DNA of 64,000 bases from Platerodrilus igneus (lineage: Eukaryota; Arthropoda; Insecta; Coleoptera; Lycidae), in NCBI GenBank assembly GCA_036346225.1, contig JARFIW010001176.1, positions 1,873,884-1,937,883 on the forward strand. The letters run 5' to 3'. The notes under the pieces are model-generated. The model saw only the letters and a list, made by a program, of their open reading frames with translations, had not been told where the DNA came from and did no database searches. Positions 34,989-44,284 of the stretch are shown here, piece by piece. Both the position numbers and the translations under genes were made by a program. The number at the start of each line of letters is the position of its first letter. The stretch's first letter is position 1.

Positions 34989-37197
34989 ATGAGCGTCTCC
35001 AAGGTGATTAACGTTTCTCAACTTCTTGGGAATAAAGTGAAACCGACAAATGAGCGATTTGGATTATGGCTGTTGGCAGAAAATATGTGCAACAATAATC
35101 TGGTGACAGATATTGGTAATATTTGTTATGTCGAAGGCGAAAAGATGCTGACTGGCGGACTACACACCAATTACAGAACCATTTTGTGACAATATAATGT
35201 TGGTTAAAATTTGCGACCTTTCTGACACCGAACAAGCATCTGCAAACAAACGGATGTTTATCCTAAAAAAGAAATTTGCGGTGTATTTAACAGCTATCTA
35301 CGAAGAAAGTTCGACCGATTTGTTTCCGCTAGGCATGGTGTTAAAGCTAAGCTTCCGTTTTCTCTGGAAAGCAGTAACAAGATAGGCCAGAGAGTAAAAG
35401 AAATTATCGGAAAAGAAGACCTCGAATGCATTAATACAAAATTTCCAAAATCCTATATGTGTTCCATACAAAGTGGAACTAGCAGATGTTAAGTTGGAAA
35501 CTTTATTGGAAGAACTACCAGATATATTAGACGAAGTCGAAAAAGATTATTTCTATCTTTTTGACATGGATGTAACCCAAGATTTTGCAGGCATATTTAG
35601 CAAGATGGAGATGTGTAATTATTTAACTACAAAGCATAACTTTTGCTATAAGGAAGAATACGAAGAAAAGTGTACGTTTAAGGGAAACATTTGCGTCTAC
35701 TTTGGCCAAAGAACATGGTATTACGCGATTGGAAGCGACAATATACAACTGTGCAATTGGAAGCTATGTCAGTGCGGAACGAGCCCCTTAAAAGACTGTT
35801 TAACCTTATTGGAAGATAGTAAGTTATACTTCCTAAAGGCGCCAATGTACTCGGTACCACTTACCAAAATGTGGAGTAAGCTATCGGACAAGCTACAAAA
35901 TAGCTGCTGTTTAGTGTATAATAACCTGCTACAGTACGTGTATTGGGGGAATGGCAATACAAAGAAATTGACAGGCTTGCAAATTAAGTTGTCCAAAAAA
36001 CCAGAGGAAAAGGAAAAATTGATAAAGTATGCGCTTTCGGCTTTTAGTTTTATCTATTTACCTGTAAATTATTTGGAGATAGTAGAGAAAGATACCCAAG
36101 ATAAAATAAAAATCTTACACAAGTGCTACATTAAAGCAGGTAGTACATATTTTACACAATCTGCCACACCATATTCTACAATTCCAAAAGAAATAGTAAT
36201 TTCGGACTTGGGATTGATAGATACGCCTAACATTCGTCCAGAGGTTGTACGACAACGCGTAAATGTTGGTAGTAAACTCTATCCGTTTACGCTAAAGGAA
36301 ATTGCTCCATTATGTATACCATACGCTGTAAGTGGAAGGAAAAGACAACTGGAATTAGAGGAAATGGATGCAAAAAGGCGAAAATTGGACTACATGGAAA
36401 ACACTGCGACAATACGCGATCAATACAAAGATGTGTTAGACAAAGAACATCTTAATAGAGAAAATGAGGAAGAATTAAAAGATTATTTTATGTGCCGATG
36501 GACTGACTTAGATACATCTGGTTTCTACAAGTTGTATGCATTTGTGGTTAGTAAAAAAGACTCTTTTAGTTATGTAGGCGTCCTTGCGGAAAAGGATGGT
36601 ACTAAATCCGTATATTTTTTAAAAGGTTATTCTAAAAACGTATTTATCAAAATGGCAGATAACAAAGACGAACTAAGGAATGCGGGTTTCGTAATCTTTG
36701 CGTACACCACACGCAAAGGGGGTCCGTTAAACATTGTAGATTTGCCTAGTAAAGAACCTTTTGGATCATTTAAAACCGAAGGTCTTACAACCTATAACAA
36801 CCATATATTCCCAAAAGTGGTGAATATGCAACTACACAACGGTGTGTGGGAGAAAAAGGATTTCCTCCAATACCGACAAGAAGAAGTCGATCAAGCTAAC
36901 AAGATACGTATGCAGGATATAGTGGGAAAGCTGCGATTAAAAGATTGTCACAAGCTGCAAAAATTACACGAAGGAATGGATCTAGTTGTCGGCGGAATCA
37001 AAGACTTTAAATATAGAGGCAAACTTCGGTACATTTTACAATTCGAAAACCTAGACGGTCTCTATGTATCAAACTATTGGTTAGAAAAGGAGATAGAGGA
37101 CTTGGGTATCGATTTAAATTTTAAGCTGCGAATAAAATTAGATAAAATTAAAGCCACTCCAAACAAACATAAAGAAAGGACTGTCTTCTGTGTATAA
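34989..37197 (+). pseudogene. Central orphan gene of the element, about 735 codons, frame-broken
   Basis: Coding-like sequence runs from ATG 34989 (context AAACATGAG) to TAA 37197. Three frame changes interrupt it: 34989 to about 35160, then the +1 frame to about 35345, back to the first frame to about 35450, then one long frame to the end (open from 35398, without an ATG). The long frame gives 574 residues from 35473. Visible features are an acidic LETLLEELPDILDEVEKDY start, a cysteine-rich segment CNWKLCQCGTSPLKDC, and a basic/acidic coiled stretch RKRQLELEEMDAKRRKLDY with a possible nuclear-localisation cluster. The C-terminus is lysine-rich and contains LRYILQFENLDGLYVSNYW. There is no signal peptide or membrane segment. 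AATAAA at 37274-37279 could end its transcript. I do not recognise the family, and it matches no Polinton core protein I know. Confidence 0.7.
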
Positions 37198-37339
37198 CTT
37201 TGTATTAAAATTAAGTTTAAATGACTCCATGCTTGGCATTACATTTTTTAAATTTTGTTATGTGTAATGTCAGAATAAAAATTTTAGAATAGTATTACAC
37301 TACTCTTTATTTATAAAAGGTTGTGACGTTACCCCGAAA

Positions 37340-37505
37340 TAGCAGTCGCACAGAGAGGGGCGCGCATGGGCAGGGGTGCGCACGCGCAGGGGTGCGCACG
37401 CGCAGGGGTGCGCACACGCAGGGGTGCGCATGGGCAGGGGTGCGCACACGCAGGGGTGCGCATGGGCAGGGGTGCGCACGCGCAGGGTGCGCATGGGGTG
37501 GGGTG
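37340..37505 (+). repeat. GC-rich minisatellite at the right edge of the central gene
   Basis: Tandem copies of a 14-15-bp unit GGGGTGCGCACGCGCA with variants (cacacgca, atgggca). It is the most GC-rich sequence in the window, in otherwise AT-rich DNA. Frames read through it in several phases only because the repeat lacks stops. Confidence 0.95.
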
Positions 37506-37531
37506 TGTCTGGGCGTACACGAGGGAAGCGG

Positions 37532-37729
37532 ATGTTAACAGTCACCAAGCATCCAAACCTTTATTTGGATGGTATCGAGTACTCGCCTGCATATGTATCC
37601 GGAGTAAAAGAATACGATTTGCATACGCAGCTTATTAATAAAATTAGTTTATCGAGGGAAGATGACAAAAGGTACATCATTCCTAATAGTACAACAATCT
37701 ACGCATGGGGGCGTAAAGATATAAGATAG
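37532..37729 (+). CDS. Small frame of 65 residues in the unique centre
   Basis: ATG at 37532 follows the GC-rich minisatellite, and the frame ends at TAG 37729. The composition is protein-like (KHPNLYLDGIEYSPAY, then a KRYIIPNSTTIYAW block), with no membrane segment. The nucleotide stretch 37545-37600 is related to 39085-39135 in the right arm (and its mirror), where the frame is broken. This may therefore be a surviving part of a gene that was duplicated and disrupted. The family is unknown. Confidence 0.45.
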   Translation: MLTVTKHPNLYLDGIEYSPAYVSGVKEYDLHTQLINKISLSREDDKRYIIPNSTTIYAWGRKDIR

Positions 37730-37959
37730 TTGTTTATATTTGTATATATTAGTTTTGAGATTTCATAATTTTTAAGTTCTTCTCCCACCTTCCAAATCCT
37801 TTCGGCTTCTATCCTGGTTGACAGAGTATACGTGTTATCTCCACGTGGTATTCGCGAGACACGGCGGTTTTAGATTTCTCGGGAGATGGTTAGCTAAGGC
37901 ATATGTCTTGCATAGCAAAAAAGGGTTTTAAAGATGGTGTTAAATAAAGATGAGCAAAA

Positions 37960-38095
37960 ATTAATGATTTGGGTCTTTAAAACGCATAACTTTGTATGGG
38001 GCGGTCCTATTTAAAATCTGTTTACAGATTTGGGGTCCCTAGAAAAATTTAATATTAGTTGATACCTAGCAAAATATATTTATCTTAAAAGAGTG
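37960..38095 (+). repeat. Diverged fourth copy of the terminal module, in the unique centre
   Basis: The blocks cataactttg, ggtcct-attt, AATCTGTTTACAGATT and taatattag-tgatacc occur in the same order as in the arm modules at 41575-41845, but are more diverged. It sits inside the right half of the unique centre, pointing in the same direction as the right-arm modules. Confidence 0.7.
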
Positions 38096-38107
38096 ACTAC
38101 CCTACGT

Positions 38108-38284
38108 ATAATAAATACAATATAACACTTGTCAACAAAAAAAGTTGTAGGGAAAATTAAAGACGTATTTAATGGGGGTCCAGTATTAGAATTTGTTGAT
38201 AGTAATGTTAAGTCCTACTGTATTGTAGGCGAGAAAGATACGATTAAAAAGATTAAAGAGGTCTCACGAAGTGTAGTTAAGTAA
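38108..38284 (+). pseudogene. Orphan C-terminal frame ending at the inner edge of the right arm
   Basis: About 50 codons with clear protein character (KVVGKIKDVF, VKSYCIVGEKDTI, KIKEVSRSVVK) end at a stop at 38282-38284. The last few codons lie inside the inverted repeat. There is no ATG, and the frame is preceded by non-coding module sequence, so this looks like the severed 3' end of a gene. The family is not recognised. Confidence 0.45.
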
Positions 38285-38699
38285 AACCGCGGGTCTTACA
38301 ACCTATAACGAGCATATATTCCCAAAAGGGGTGGGCATCCAGGTACGCAACAGTGCGTGGGAGAATAAGGATTCTCCCCAATAAGAAATTAAAGTCATTG
38401 GGTAATGGTAGAAATGTTAAACCTATAAAGGCAATTATTAATTGTGGTTTAGAAAAATAGTAGTTTTCGTGGACTAAATAAAATAGCTTAAAGTGATTAA
38501 TGTATATGGTTACATATTCTCGTACACGTCCACAATGGTGATACCGGTAGTTTTTGTTTAACAAATAGTAGGAAAGATACGTCAGGTGTTAGTGCGTGGA
38601 AGCCCATAGGATCGTTGGATTCAAAAAGAACGGTGCGTATCGTGGTCTCCGTTAGAATAATCGAAAGTGGTTAATCAATCGTATTAGATGTTTAAATAA

Positions 38700-38905
38700 G
38701 CGAAAGTGTAAAGGCCTACATAAAGAAAAATTTAATTATCCGACAAAAAAGTATGCGATGTGCTACACTTATAAAGAAAGTATGGAATGGTGTTTTTTAG
38801 CAGCCCTAACAATAAAAAGGGCGACTGACTTTTTCAAGCAACTACAAGAATAGCAGTAGCGCAGAGAAGGGGTATGCATGTATTATACAGTGCATTGTTA
38901 GTTTA
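38700..38905 (+). repeat. Arm-internal duplication, unit 1 (partner 39170-39385)
   Basis: Both units start gcgaaagtgtaaaggcctac, continue through aatttaattatccgac, and end with aagaatagcagtagcgcaga and a gtattatacag-gcattgt block. Unit 1 has lost the reading frame that unit 2 keeps. The mirrored pair is present in the left arm. Confidence 0.85.
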
Positions 38906-39039
38906 CGCGTAGCTCGGATGTGTAATTGATCACGACTTAAAGATCCCTCGGAGGTTTAAAAATTCTCGGCCCATTGTCGTTTGAAAAAAAAATGTTTGTA
39001 AATTATCAGAACAGGAGCGGGTCGAAGTAAAATGGATGA

Positions 39040-39300
39040 TTGACTGAGTTTTTTCTACCTTTTACGAGGGAATTGGTAGTTGACAGACATCGAGCATCTA
39101 ATTCTCTATTTGGGCGATATCGAGTACTTACCGGTTCTAGAAATCATTGCGTGCGGTTGACCGCTATGCGAAAGTGTAAAGGCCTACATAAACAAAAATT
39201 TAATTATCCGACGAAAAAGTGCGCGATGTGCTATAGAAAGTATAAGAAAAAAAATGGTGCTTTGCATCCTAACAGTAAAAAGGAGAGTGAATTTTTCTAG
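39040..39300 (+). pseudogene. Cysteine/lysine-rich frame, right-arm copy
   Basis: The open frame starts without an ATG. The first in-frame ATG at 39166 gives 44 residues with the CAMCYRKYKKKNG block, ending at TAG 39300. The sequence upstream of that Met overlaps a stretch related to the 65-residue frame at 37532 but in a different phase. It is therefore most likely a gene fragment. Confidence 0.45.
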
Positions 39301-39700
39301 CAATTACAAGAATAGCAGTAGCGCAGAGAAGGGGTATGCATGTATTATACAGCGCATTGTTGCTATAAAATATGTTAGTTTACGAGAAGGTCGAACGTGC
39401 ACAAATTAAATTTTAATCTATAATTAACCATGGTCGTAAAAATGGGAAATTAATGGTTAATTTAATACTGCTAAGCATATACTTTCGCTCGGTGATTCAT
39501 TTGGAAAATATTCAAGCCTACCTAAAATATGACGTAGAAATTATTTAAAATTAAATTGCTTTATTAGTAAGTATCCTGTAGACAACAAGTTGGTATTTCC
39601 TTAGTAATGGTTTAAAGTGTTTTTGGTTATAGTAGCACTGCATCTTCTACGACTTGCACACAAGTTGTGTGCGTGTGCTACCACCCTTTGGATTTTTAAT

Positions 39701-39847
39701 ATGCACGCGATCCGTATAACATGGAAGACGTTTTCCGGTGTTTTTACTAACGGCATTCGCAGCATGGACAAAGCGAACCGAGCGCATACATTGGTGCTAA
39801 ATGTATTGGACGAGCTGCGAGGATTGGCTCAAGATGACGTCATTTAG
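39701..39847 (+). CDS. Small frame of about 48 residues, right-arm copy
   Basis: ATG at 39701, stop at 39847. It contains WKTFSGVFTNGIRSMDKANR and a helical NVLDELRGLA end. It is conserved in the mirror arm with one difference. It lies about 160 bp upstream of the zinc-finger frame in the same direction. The product is not recognised. Confidence 0.35.
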   Translation: MHAIRITWKTFSGVFTNGIRSMDKANRAHTLVLNVLDELRGLAQDDVI

Positions 39848-40006
39848 TTCCTCGCTGAATCCGAGACTTCGTTCGGGTGTCTTCGGAAACCTTCGGTTTG
39901 CATTCTATAGGGTACATAAAGCAGGTGCGCAAGAATAAACTCTTTAGTTATAAGTTAGTTCGCTAACAAGTCAAGTCTTATAGTGTGGATTTTGTTTTGT
40001 ACTAAA

Positions 40007-40787
40007 ATGGTATCTGCAAACGTTTATAAGTGCAACTCTTGCGGTGCTTCCTATACCTGGAAAAATGCTCTCAAACGGCACCAGAACAAATGTCGTGGTG
40101 CAACATCGTCCACGGTTAAGCTTATACAACCGCCCGCAGCAAAGTACTTAAACTGTGGGACTTGCGGTTTCGCTTTTACGAGAATGGATAACTTACTGCG
40201 ACACAAGGAAAAACAGCACGGCATGTCATTAAGCCGTAAACGTTCAGCTCCGCCAGCTGTTAAAGGGTCTTGTACGAAACAACCACGAATTATGTGTAAA
40301 GTATGCGATTTCGAAATGGAAAAAACTACGTATGCCGCACATTTAAGGAGCAACAGACATAAAATGCATCAGTTACCGCTACTAGCGACGATGGTGTAGA
40401 AATGGTTAGCACTGCGTTTAACAACCGTATGGCTAGCTATCGCATAAAGAACGCCAGTGTCGACGATGCAGTGCCCGAGTTTCTTTGGAAGCAGAAAGAG
40501 CGATTTATTCGATTAATAAATGAAAAAAGAATACAACATACAGCAGTAAAGTCTATTGCGAACTCTACGGCGTTTACATCAAAATGGGGGAAGAGGCTAC
40601 CGATGTGAAATCCTTTAACACAAAAAATGTGGTTATAACGTCTTCTAGTAATCTGGAAAATACGTACGAGGTCTTAAGCGAAACCATGCGAACAAAATCA
40701 GAGGAATTTGAAACATGCGAGTCCGGTTGGTCTTTGGAAAAGGTGCTCTATTTAGAAATAAATATTAATAAGTATGACCCGATATGA
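40007..40787 (+). pseudogene. Zinc-finger pPolB-like N-terminal fragment, right-arm copy
   Basis: The start is taken at ATG 40007 (AAAATGG). The first frame encodes three zinc fingers: residues C9/C12/H25/C29, then CGTCGFAFTRMDNLLRH, then CKVCDFEMEKTTYAAH. The frame changes near 40365, in the same place in both arms, into FNNRMASYRIKN, and changes again near 40555-40590 into a last segment with GWSLEKVLYLEININKY. The order of zinc fingers, YRI segment, and then a GWSL...NKY block is what I recall from the leader region of arthropod Polinton/virus-type protein-primed DNA polymerase B proteins. The stop at 40787 comes right after this block. No exonuclease or polymerase motif follows, so the catalytic part is absent. 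Family assignment is from memory. Confidence 0.65.
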
Positions 40788-40954
40788 CAAGTTCTAGGTT
40801 GAAAATAAAAAATTGTGAATATGTATTTAGAAATGTGGTTTTACAAAATTTAAACTGTATTAGTAAAAATTGTTTGTAATAAAAAGTTTTAAGAATGGTT
40901 TTAGATTTTCTTTTATGTATAAGCCGCAGGAAATTTATAATTTAAAGGTGTGTG

Positions 40955-41850
40955 TAAAATGGTAAGGGGTCGTTCGATTTTAAATCTATTTAGAGATTCG
41001 GATTGTGCATAAAATTCTAGACTAACAAGATGTGCTACATGTATAAAAATTTATAAGAACGCTCAAAAGTCGCTACAGATAAGAAATCTTAAAATGGGGG
41101 TAGCTCTCTGGGGATGGTGCTATGTGAAAATTTAAAGAGATTTGGATAGCTAAGAAAATTCTAATATTGATTGATACCAAACATGTTAGTTTTATCTCGT
41201 GGGTGGAAATGTGGAGAAAGATTTATCTCGCAGAGGGTATATGTGTAACTTTGCAGGGCGTGGTCCGATTTCAAATCTGTTTGCAGATTCTGGTTGTGCG
41301 TAAAATTGTAGACTAATTTAATGTATTGCATGTATAAAAAAATTTATAAGAACGCTCAAAAGTCGCTACAGGTAAGAAATCTTAAAATTAGGGTAGCTCC
41401 TTGGGGATGGTGCAATCTGAAAATTCCTAGAGATTTGGGTAGCTGAGAAAATTCTAATATTGATTAATACCAAACAAGATAGGTTTATCTCGAAAGATGC
41501 AATGGCTAGACGAAGAAAACTATTTGTTAGGTTTGCTTATAGAGCAAATAGCAAAATTAGAAGATCAGGACTTTAAAGGGGTATAACTTTGCAGGGCGTG
41601 GTCCGATTTCAAATCTGTTTACAGATTCGGGATGTGCATAAAATTCTAAGCTAATTTAATGTATCGCATGTATAAAAAAATTTATAAGAACGCTCAAAAG
41701 TCGCTACAGGTAAGAAATCTTAAAATGAGGGTAGCTCCCTGGGGGATGATGCAATCTAAAAAATTCTTAGAGATTCGGGTAGCTAAGAAAATTCTAATAT
41801 TAATTGATACCAAACAAGATAGGTTTATCTCGTGGGTGGAAATGTGGAGA
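40955..41850 (+). repeat. Three tandem terminal modules, right arm
   Basis: Three direct copies (about 40955-41230, 41245-41507 and 41575-41845) mirror those of the left arm. Each carries the hairpin-forming AATCTGT..ACAGATT type dyad, a cataaaattctaga block, ataagaacgctcaaaagtcg, and a splice-donor-like CAGGTAAGAAAT (CAGATAAG in the first copy). The last copy is followed by two near-identical tttatctcg-gggtggaaa blocks. Confidence 0.85.
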
Positions 41851-42066
41851 AAGATTTATCTCGCGGGTGGAAAGAATGCGGGTGTGATGTAATCAAAATG
41901 GTTGTGGGGGTGTCCGAGCAAGGAGGAGAGCAAGGAGGAGTCAGGAGGAGATTCATCACCCTCATTTTCTCCTTATGGGAATTTACATGTAAATTGGTCC
42001 AGATGAGTGAGGAAATGAGGGATTCTGGAGGAAATGAGGGGGTGGGATTGTCAATTATACCCTACT

Positions 42067-42072
42067 CACTAC
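42067..42072 (+). repeat. 6-bp target-site duplication, right copy
   Basis: CACTAC follows the terminal CT of the element and equals 30869-30874. Confidence 0.9.
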
Positions 42073-43157
42073 TACAAGACAGACATGAACAGTACGGATT
42101 TAAGGAACAACACTCCACTACACTACAAGCGATCCGAGTGATCAACCACATAGCTACAAACTATAACAAAGGACTGACCACAGTAGCAGTTGCACTAGAC
42201 ATAAAAAACGCTTTCGACAAGGTATGGACAAACGAACTACTTTTCAAACTAGCCACCACACACAAAGTACCGACATCATACATACAACTGCTACACAGCT
42301 ACTTATCGAACAGGACCATACAGGTCAAAGTTGAGAACGCACTATCACCACTGACGAACATTAACGCAGGTGTCCCACAAGGAGGCTGCCTCTCCCCGAC
42401 ACTATTCAACGCCTACATACACGACATACCAAAACAACCTGACTCGTTCTACGCAATCTACGCCGATGACACACTAATTATGACAAAAGGACGCAACACC
42501 CAACACGCCACGAACAAAATACAAAAACAGCTCGACGCACTACTAAGCTGGTTTGATCAATGGAGGATCAAACTTAACGTACAGAAAACAGGCACGATTT
42601 GCTTCTCCATACGATGGACAACCACACAGCAACCACCACGAATTAGAGGACAACAACTGACTTGGAACTCCACTATAAAGTACTTAGGCATACACATTGA
42701 CAGAGAACTCACATTCAACAAACAAGTAACAGAAACGCTTAACAAAACGAGACGCGCAAAAGGTTACCTTCACGGCATACTTACTCACAAAAACGGACTA
42801 CCACTGGACATAAGATTAAAGACATACAAAACATACCTCAGACCTATTCTTAGCTACGCGACTGAGGCCTGGTACACTTACACCAACCAAAGAAACAAAC
42901 GCAAACTGGAAACACTACAAAACGTGACCATGAGAACAATCACAGGCGCACCTTGGTACGTACGCGACGAGACACTAAGACACGACCTACAACTACCAAC
43001 ACTAGAAACCTACTTTACACAACTTGCAACAAACACCTATAACACAATAGACACCACAGACCAAGCACACCTACGCGACATTGCAACCCCACACCCACAA
43101 AACTTAAACAAACCAAAAAGAAAGCCACACCCACGACACATACTAGACGTCGGTTAG
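42073..43157 (+). pseudogene. Jockey-like LINE ORF2, 3' half: reverse transcriptase
   Basis: The frame resumes after the insertion at LQDRHEQYGFKEQHST, and no stop interrupts this half before 43155. RT blocks in order are ALDIKNAFDKVW, GVPQGGCLSPTLFN, the catalytic YADDTLIM, IKYLGIHID, and the C-terminal RPILSYATEAWYT. The ORF ends shortly after a proline/histidine/lysine-rich tail. Upstream in the same frame, the right arm of the inserted element reads through by chance. The RT is split by 11.2 kb, so the LINE is dead. Confidence 0.92.
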
Positions 43158-43545
43158 CAAGTCCTTAAAAAAAAATATTAATCAATCCATCAATCAATCA
43201 CCAATCAACAATCATCTCTCATAATCTCACAATCATTTTATAACATACTTCTCATAGGTTGTACCATTCTCACATGCACATTCCCTATTCACACACAAAC
43301 ACAATCACAAACAAAAACACCATCAAATTAATTATAAAAGGCTCAAGCAGAAGTAAACACTTCAACAAATACCAGCAAACACCAATAGGCATCAATCACC
43401 ATCCACTCAACAAGCATCAGTAGCCAACCATTAACCGCTCTACAATTCCAACTTCCACCTTTACCAACCGTCTACAAATAAAAAGTAACCATTAAACGGG
43501 CAAATATCGCCCAAACAAAAAGAAAAAGAAAATGAAGATATCTAC
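43158..43545 (+). other. Probable 3' UTR of the jockey-like LINE
   Basis: C/A-rich sequence with tandem tcaatcaatca blocks continues the base composition of the LINE, then changes near 43545 to ordinary AT-rich sequence. An A-rich aacaaaaagaaaaagaaaat tract near 43515 may mark the 3' end. No target duplication was identified. Confidence 0.55.
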
Positions 43546-44284
43546 AAGGCAGCCATAATTATTAAATTAATGCTGCATTAGGAAGATAGGCTTTAGCCCA
43601 GGATCGACAAGCTGTAGTTGTCAGTAAACTTAATTGTACAGTGTATACTAAGTCCGTATATAGCAGTCGTGCCGTATCACTGATTAACAAGAAACAAATT
43701 TTGCACTAATTATTAAGAATGCAAATTGTACACTGTTTTACACTCTAGTATTATAGAGAAGCCTGAAATTAAATTCAAGAAGACAAACAAAAAGTTTCTT
43801 CTTTACAATACTTCCTTTTAGTATGAAGTTAGGCACCTACGTCTTTTTTGGATCGTTAATAGCGTATCATTTGCATGATTACTCTGCGACTAAATATGAT
43901 TGATAAATATGATTTATACATATTGTAAGAATAAGTAAATAAACACAAAATTTTCTGCAAAGTGCACCTAGGTTAAGCATTTGAACTAAACAAATTCTCT
44001 AATTGGTGGTATTATTTTGTATTAAATCGAAAAATGTAGATTTTGCCATTTTGAATTGTGTAGATGCCAACATGGTTATCATGGACTTTACTTTCTAAAT
44101 TTATTCGAATTGAAATATTCAGTAATTTGATTTAGTAAAGTACACAACATTTAAGATTTTTGCTCGAAATTGTTGTAAACTAAATTTGTAGTCTAATCAT
44201 CTTTTACTTAGTACCATGTTATATCAATGTCTTATTTTTATCTTTTACAATTGTGAAGTAATTTGTACATATATTTGAGTTCAT
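43546..44284. other. Non-coding stretch
   Basis: AT-rich, with no supportable gene between the jockey 3' end and the RTE 3' end. Confidence 0.5.

Larger units (their letters stand above)
30875..42066. mobile_element. Polinton/Maverick-like element with giant terminal inverted repeats
   Basis: The 11,192-bp element begins AG and ends CT, with the 6-bp duplication CACTAC on both sides. This combination is the published signature of Polinton/Maverick integration. The inverted repeats are 30875-34653 and 38273-42066 (about 3.8 kb each), near-identical by eye with scattered substitutions and single-base indels. Polinton repeats are usually a few hundred bases. Each arm carries, from inside out, a small cysteine-rich frame, a second small frame, a zinc-finger pPolB-like N-terminal fragment and three tandem modules. 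The unique centre holds one large broken gene, two short frames and two tandem-repeat blocks. I find no integrase, FtsK-type ATPase, adenain-type protease, capsid genes or polymerase catalytic motifs. It is probably non-autonomous. A rearranged virus-like element of another lineage is the alternative. Confidence 0.8.
38273..42066 (-). repeat. Right terminal inverted repeat of the Polinton-like element
   Basis: A 3,794-bp partner of 30875-34653. It opens with gtagttaagtaaaaccgcgg and ends ..ataccctact. The first 110 bp (38280-38390) are also related to 36763-36883 of the central gene. Confidence 0.92.

Noticed and set aside
35473..35640. A D-x-T-x-DF stretch in the central gene as a possible rolling-circle Rep or nuclease motif
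   Set aside because: It is a single short motif without the accompanying HUH or second catalytic motif. Too weak to assign a function.
37300..37548. Long frames on both strands through the GC-rich minisatellite, with Cys/His/Ala/Pro-rich repeats
   Set aside because: The 14-15-bp unit lacks stop codons in several phases, so such frames are automatic. Composition is purely repeat-driven and only the sequence after 37532 looks like protein.
41832..42066. N-terminal extension of the LINE RT frame through the element's right arm
   Set aside because: It reads through by chance in the terminal repeat. The mirror arm gives the same peptide on the opposite strand, and LINE homology begins only after 42066.
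42067..42072. Alternative element boundary with a 5-bp duplication ACTAC and terminal TC
   Set aside because: It would leave the two ends unmatched (AG against GA). The 6-bp CACTAC with AG...CT ends keeps the inverted repeats symmetrical and restores the LINE frame equally well.
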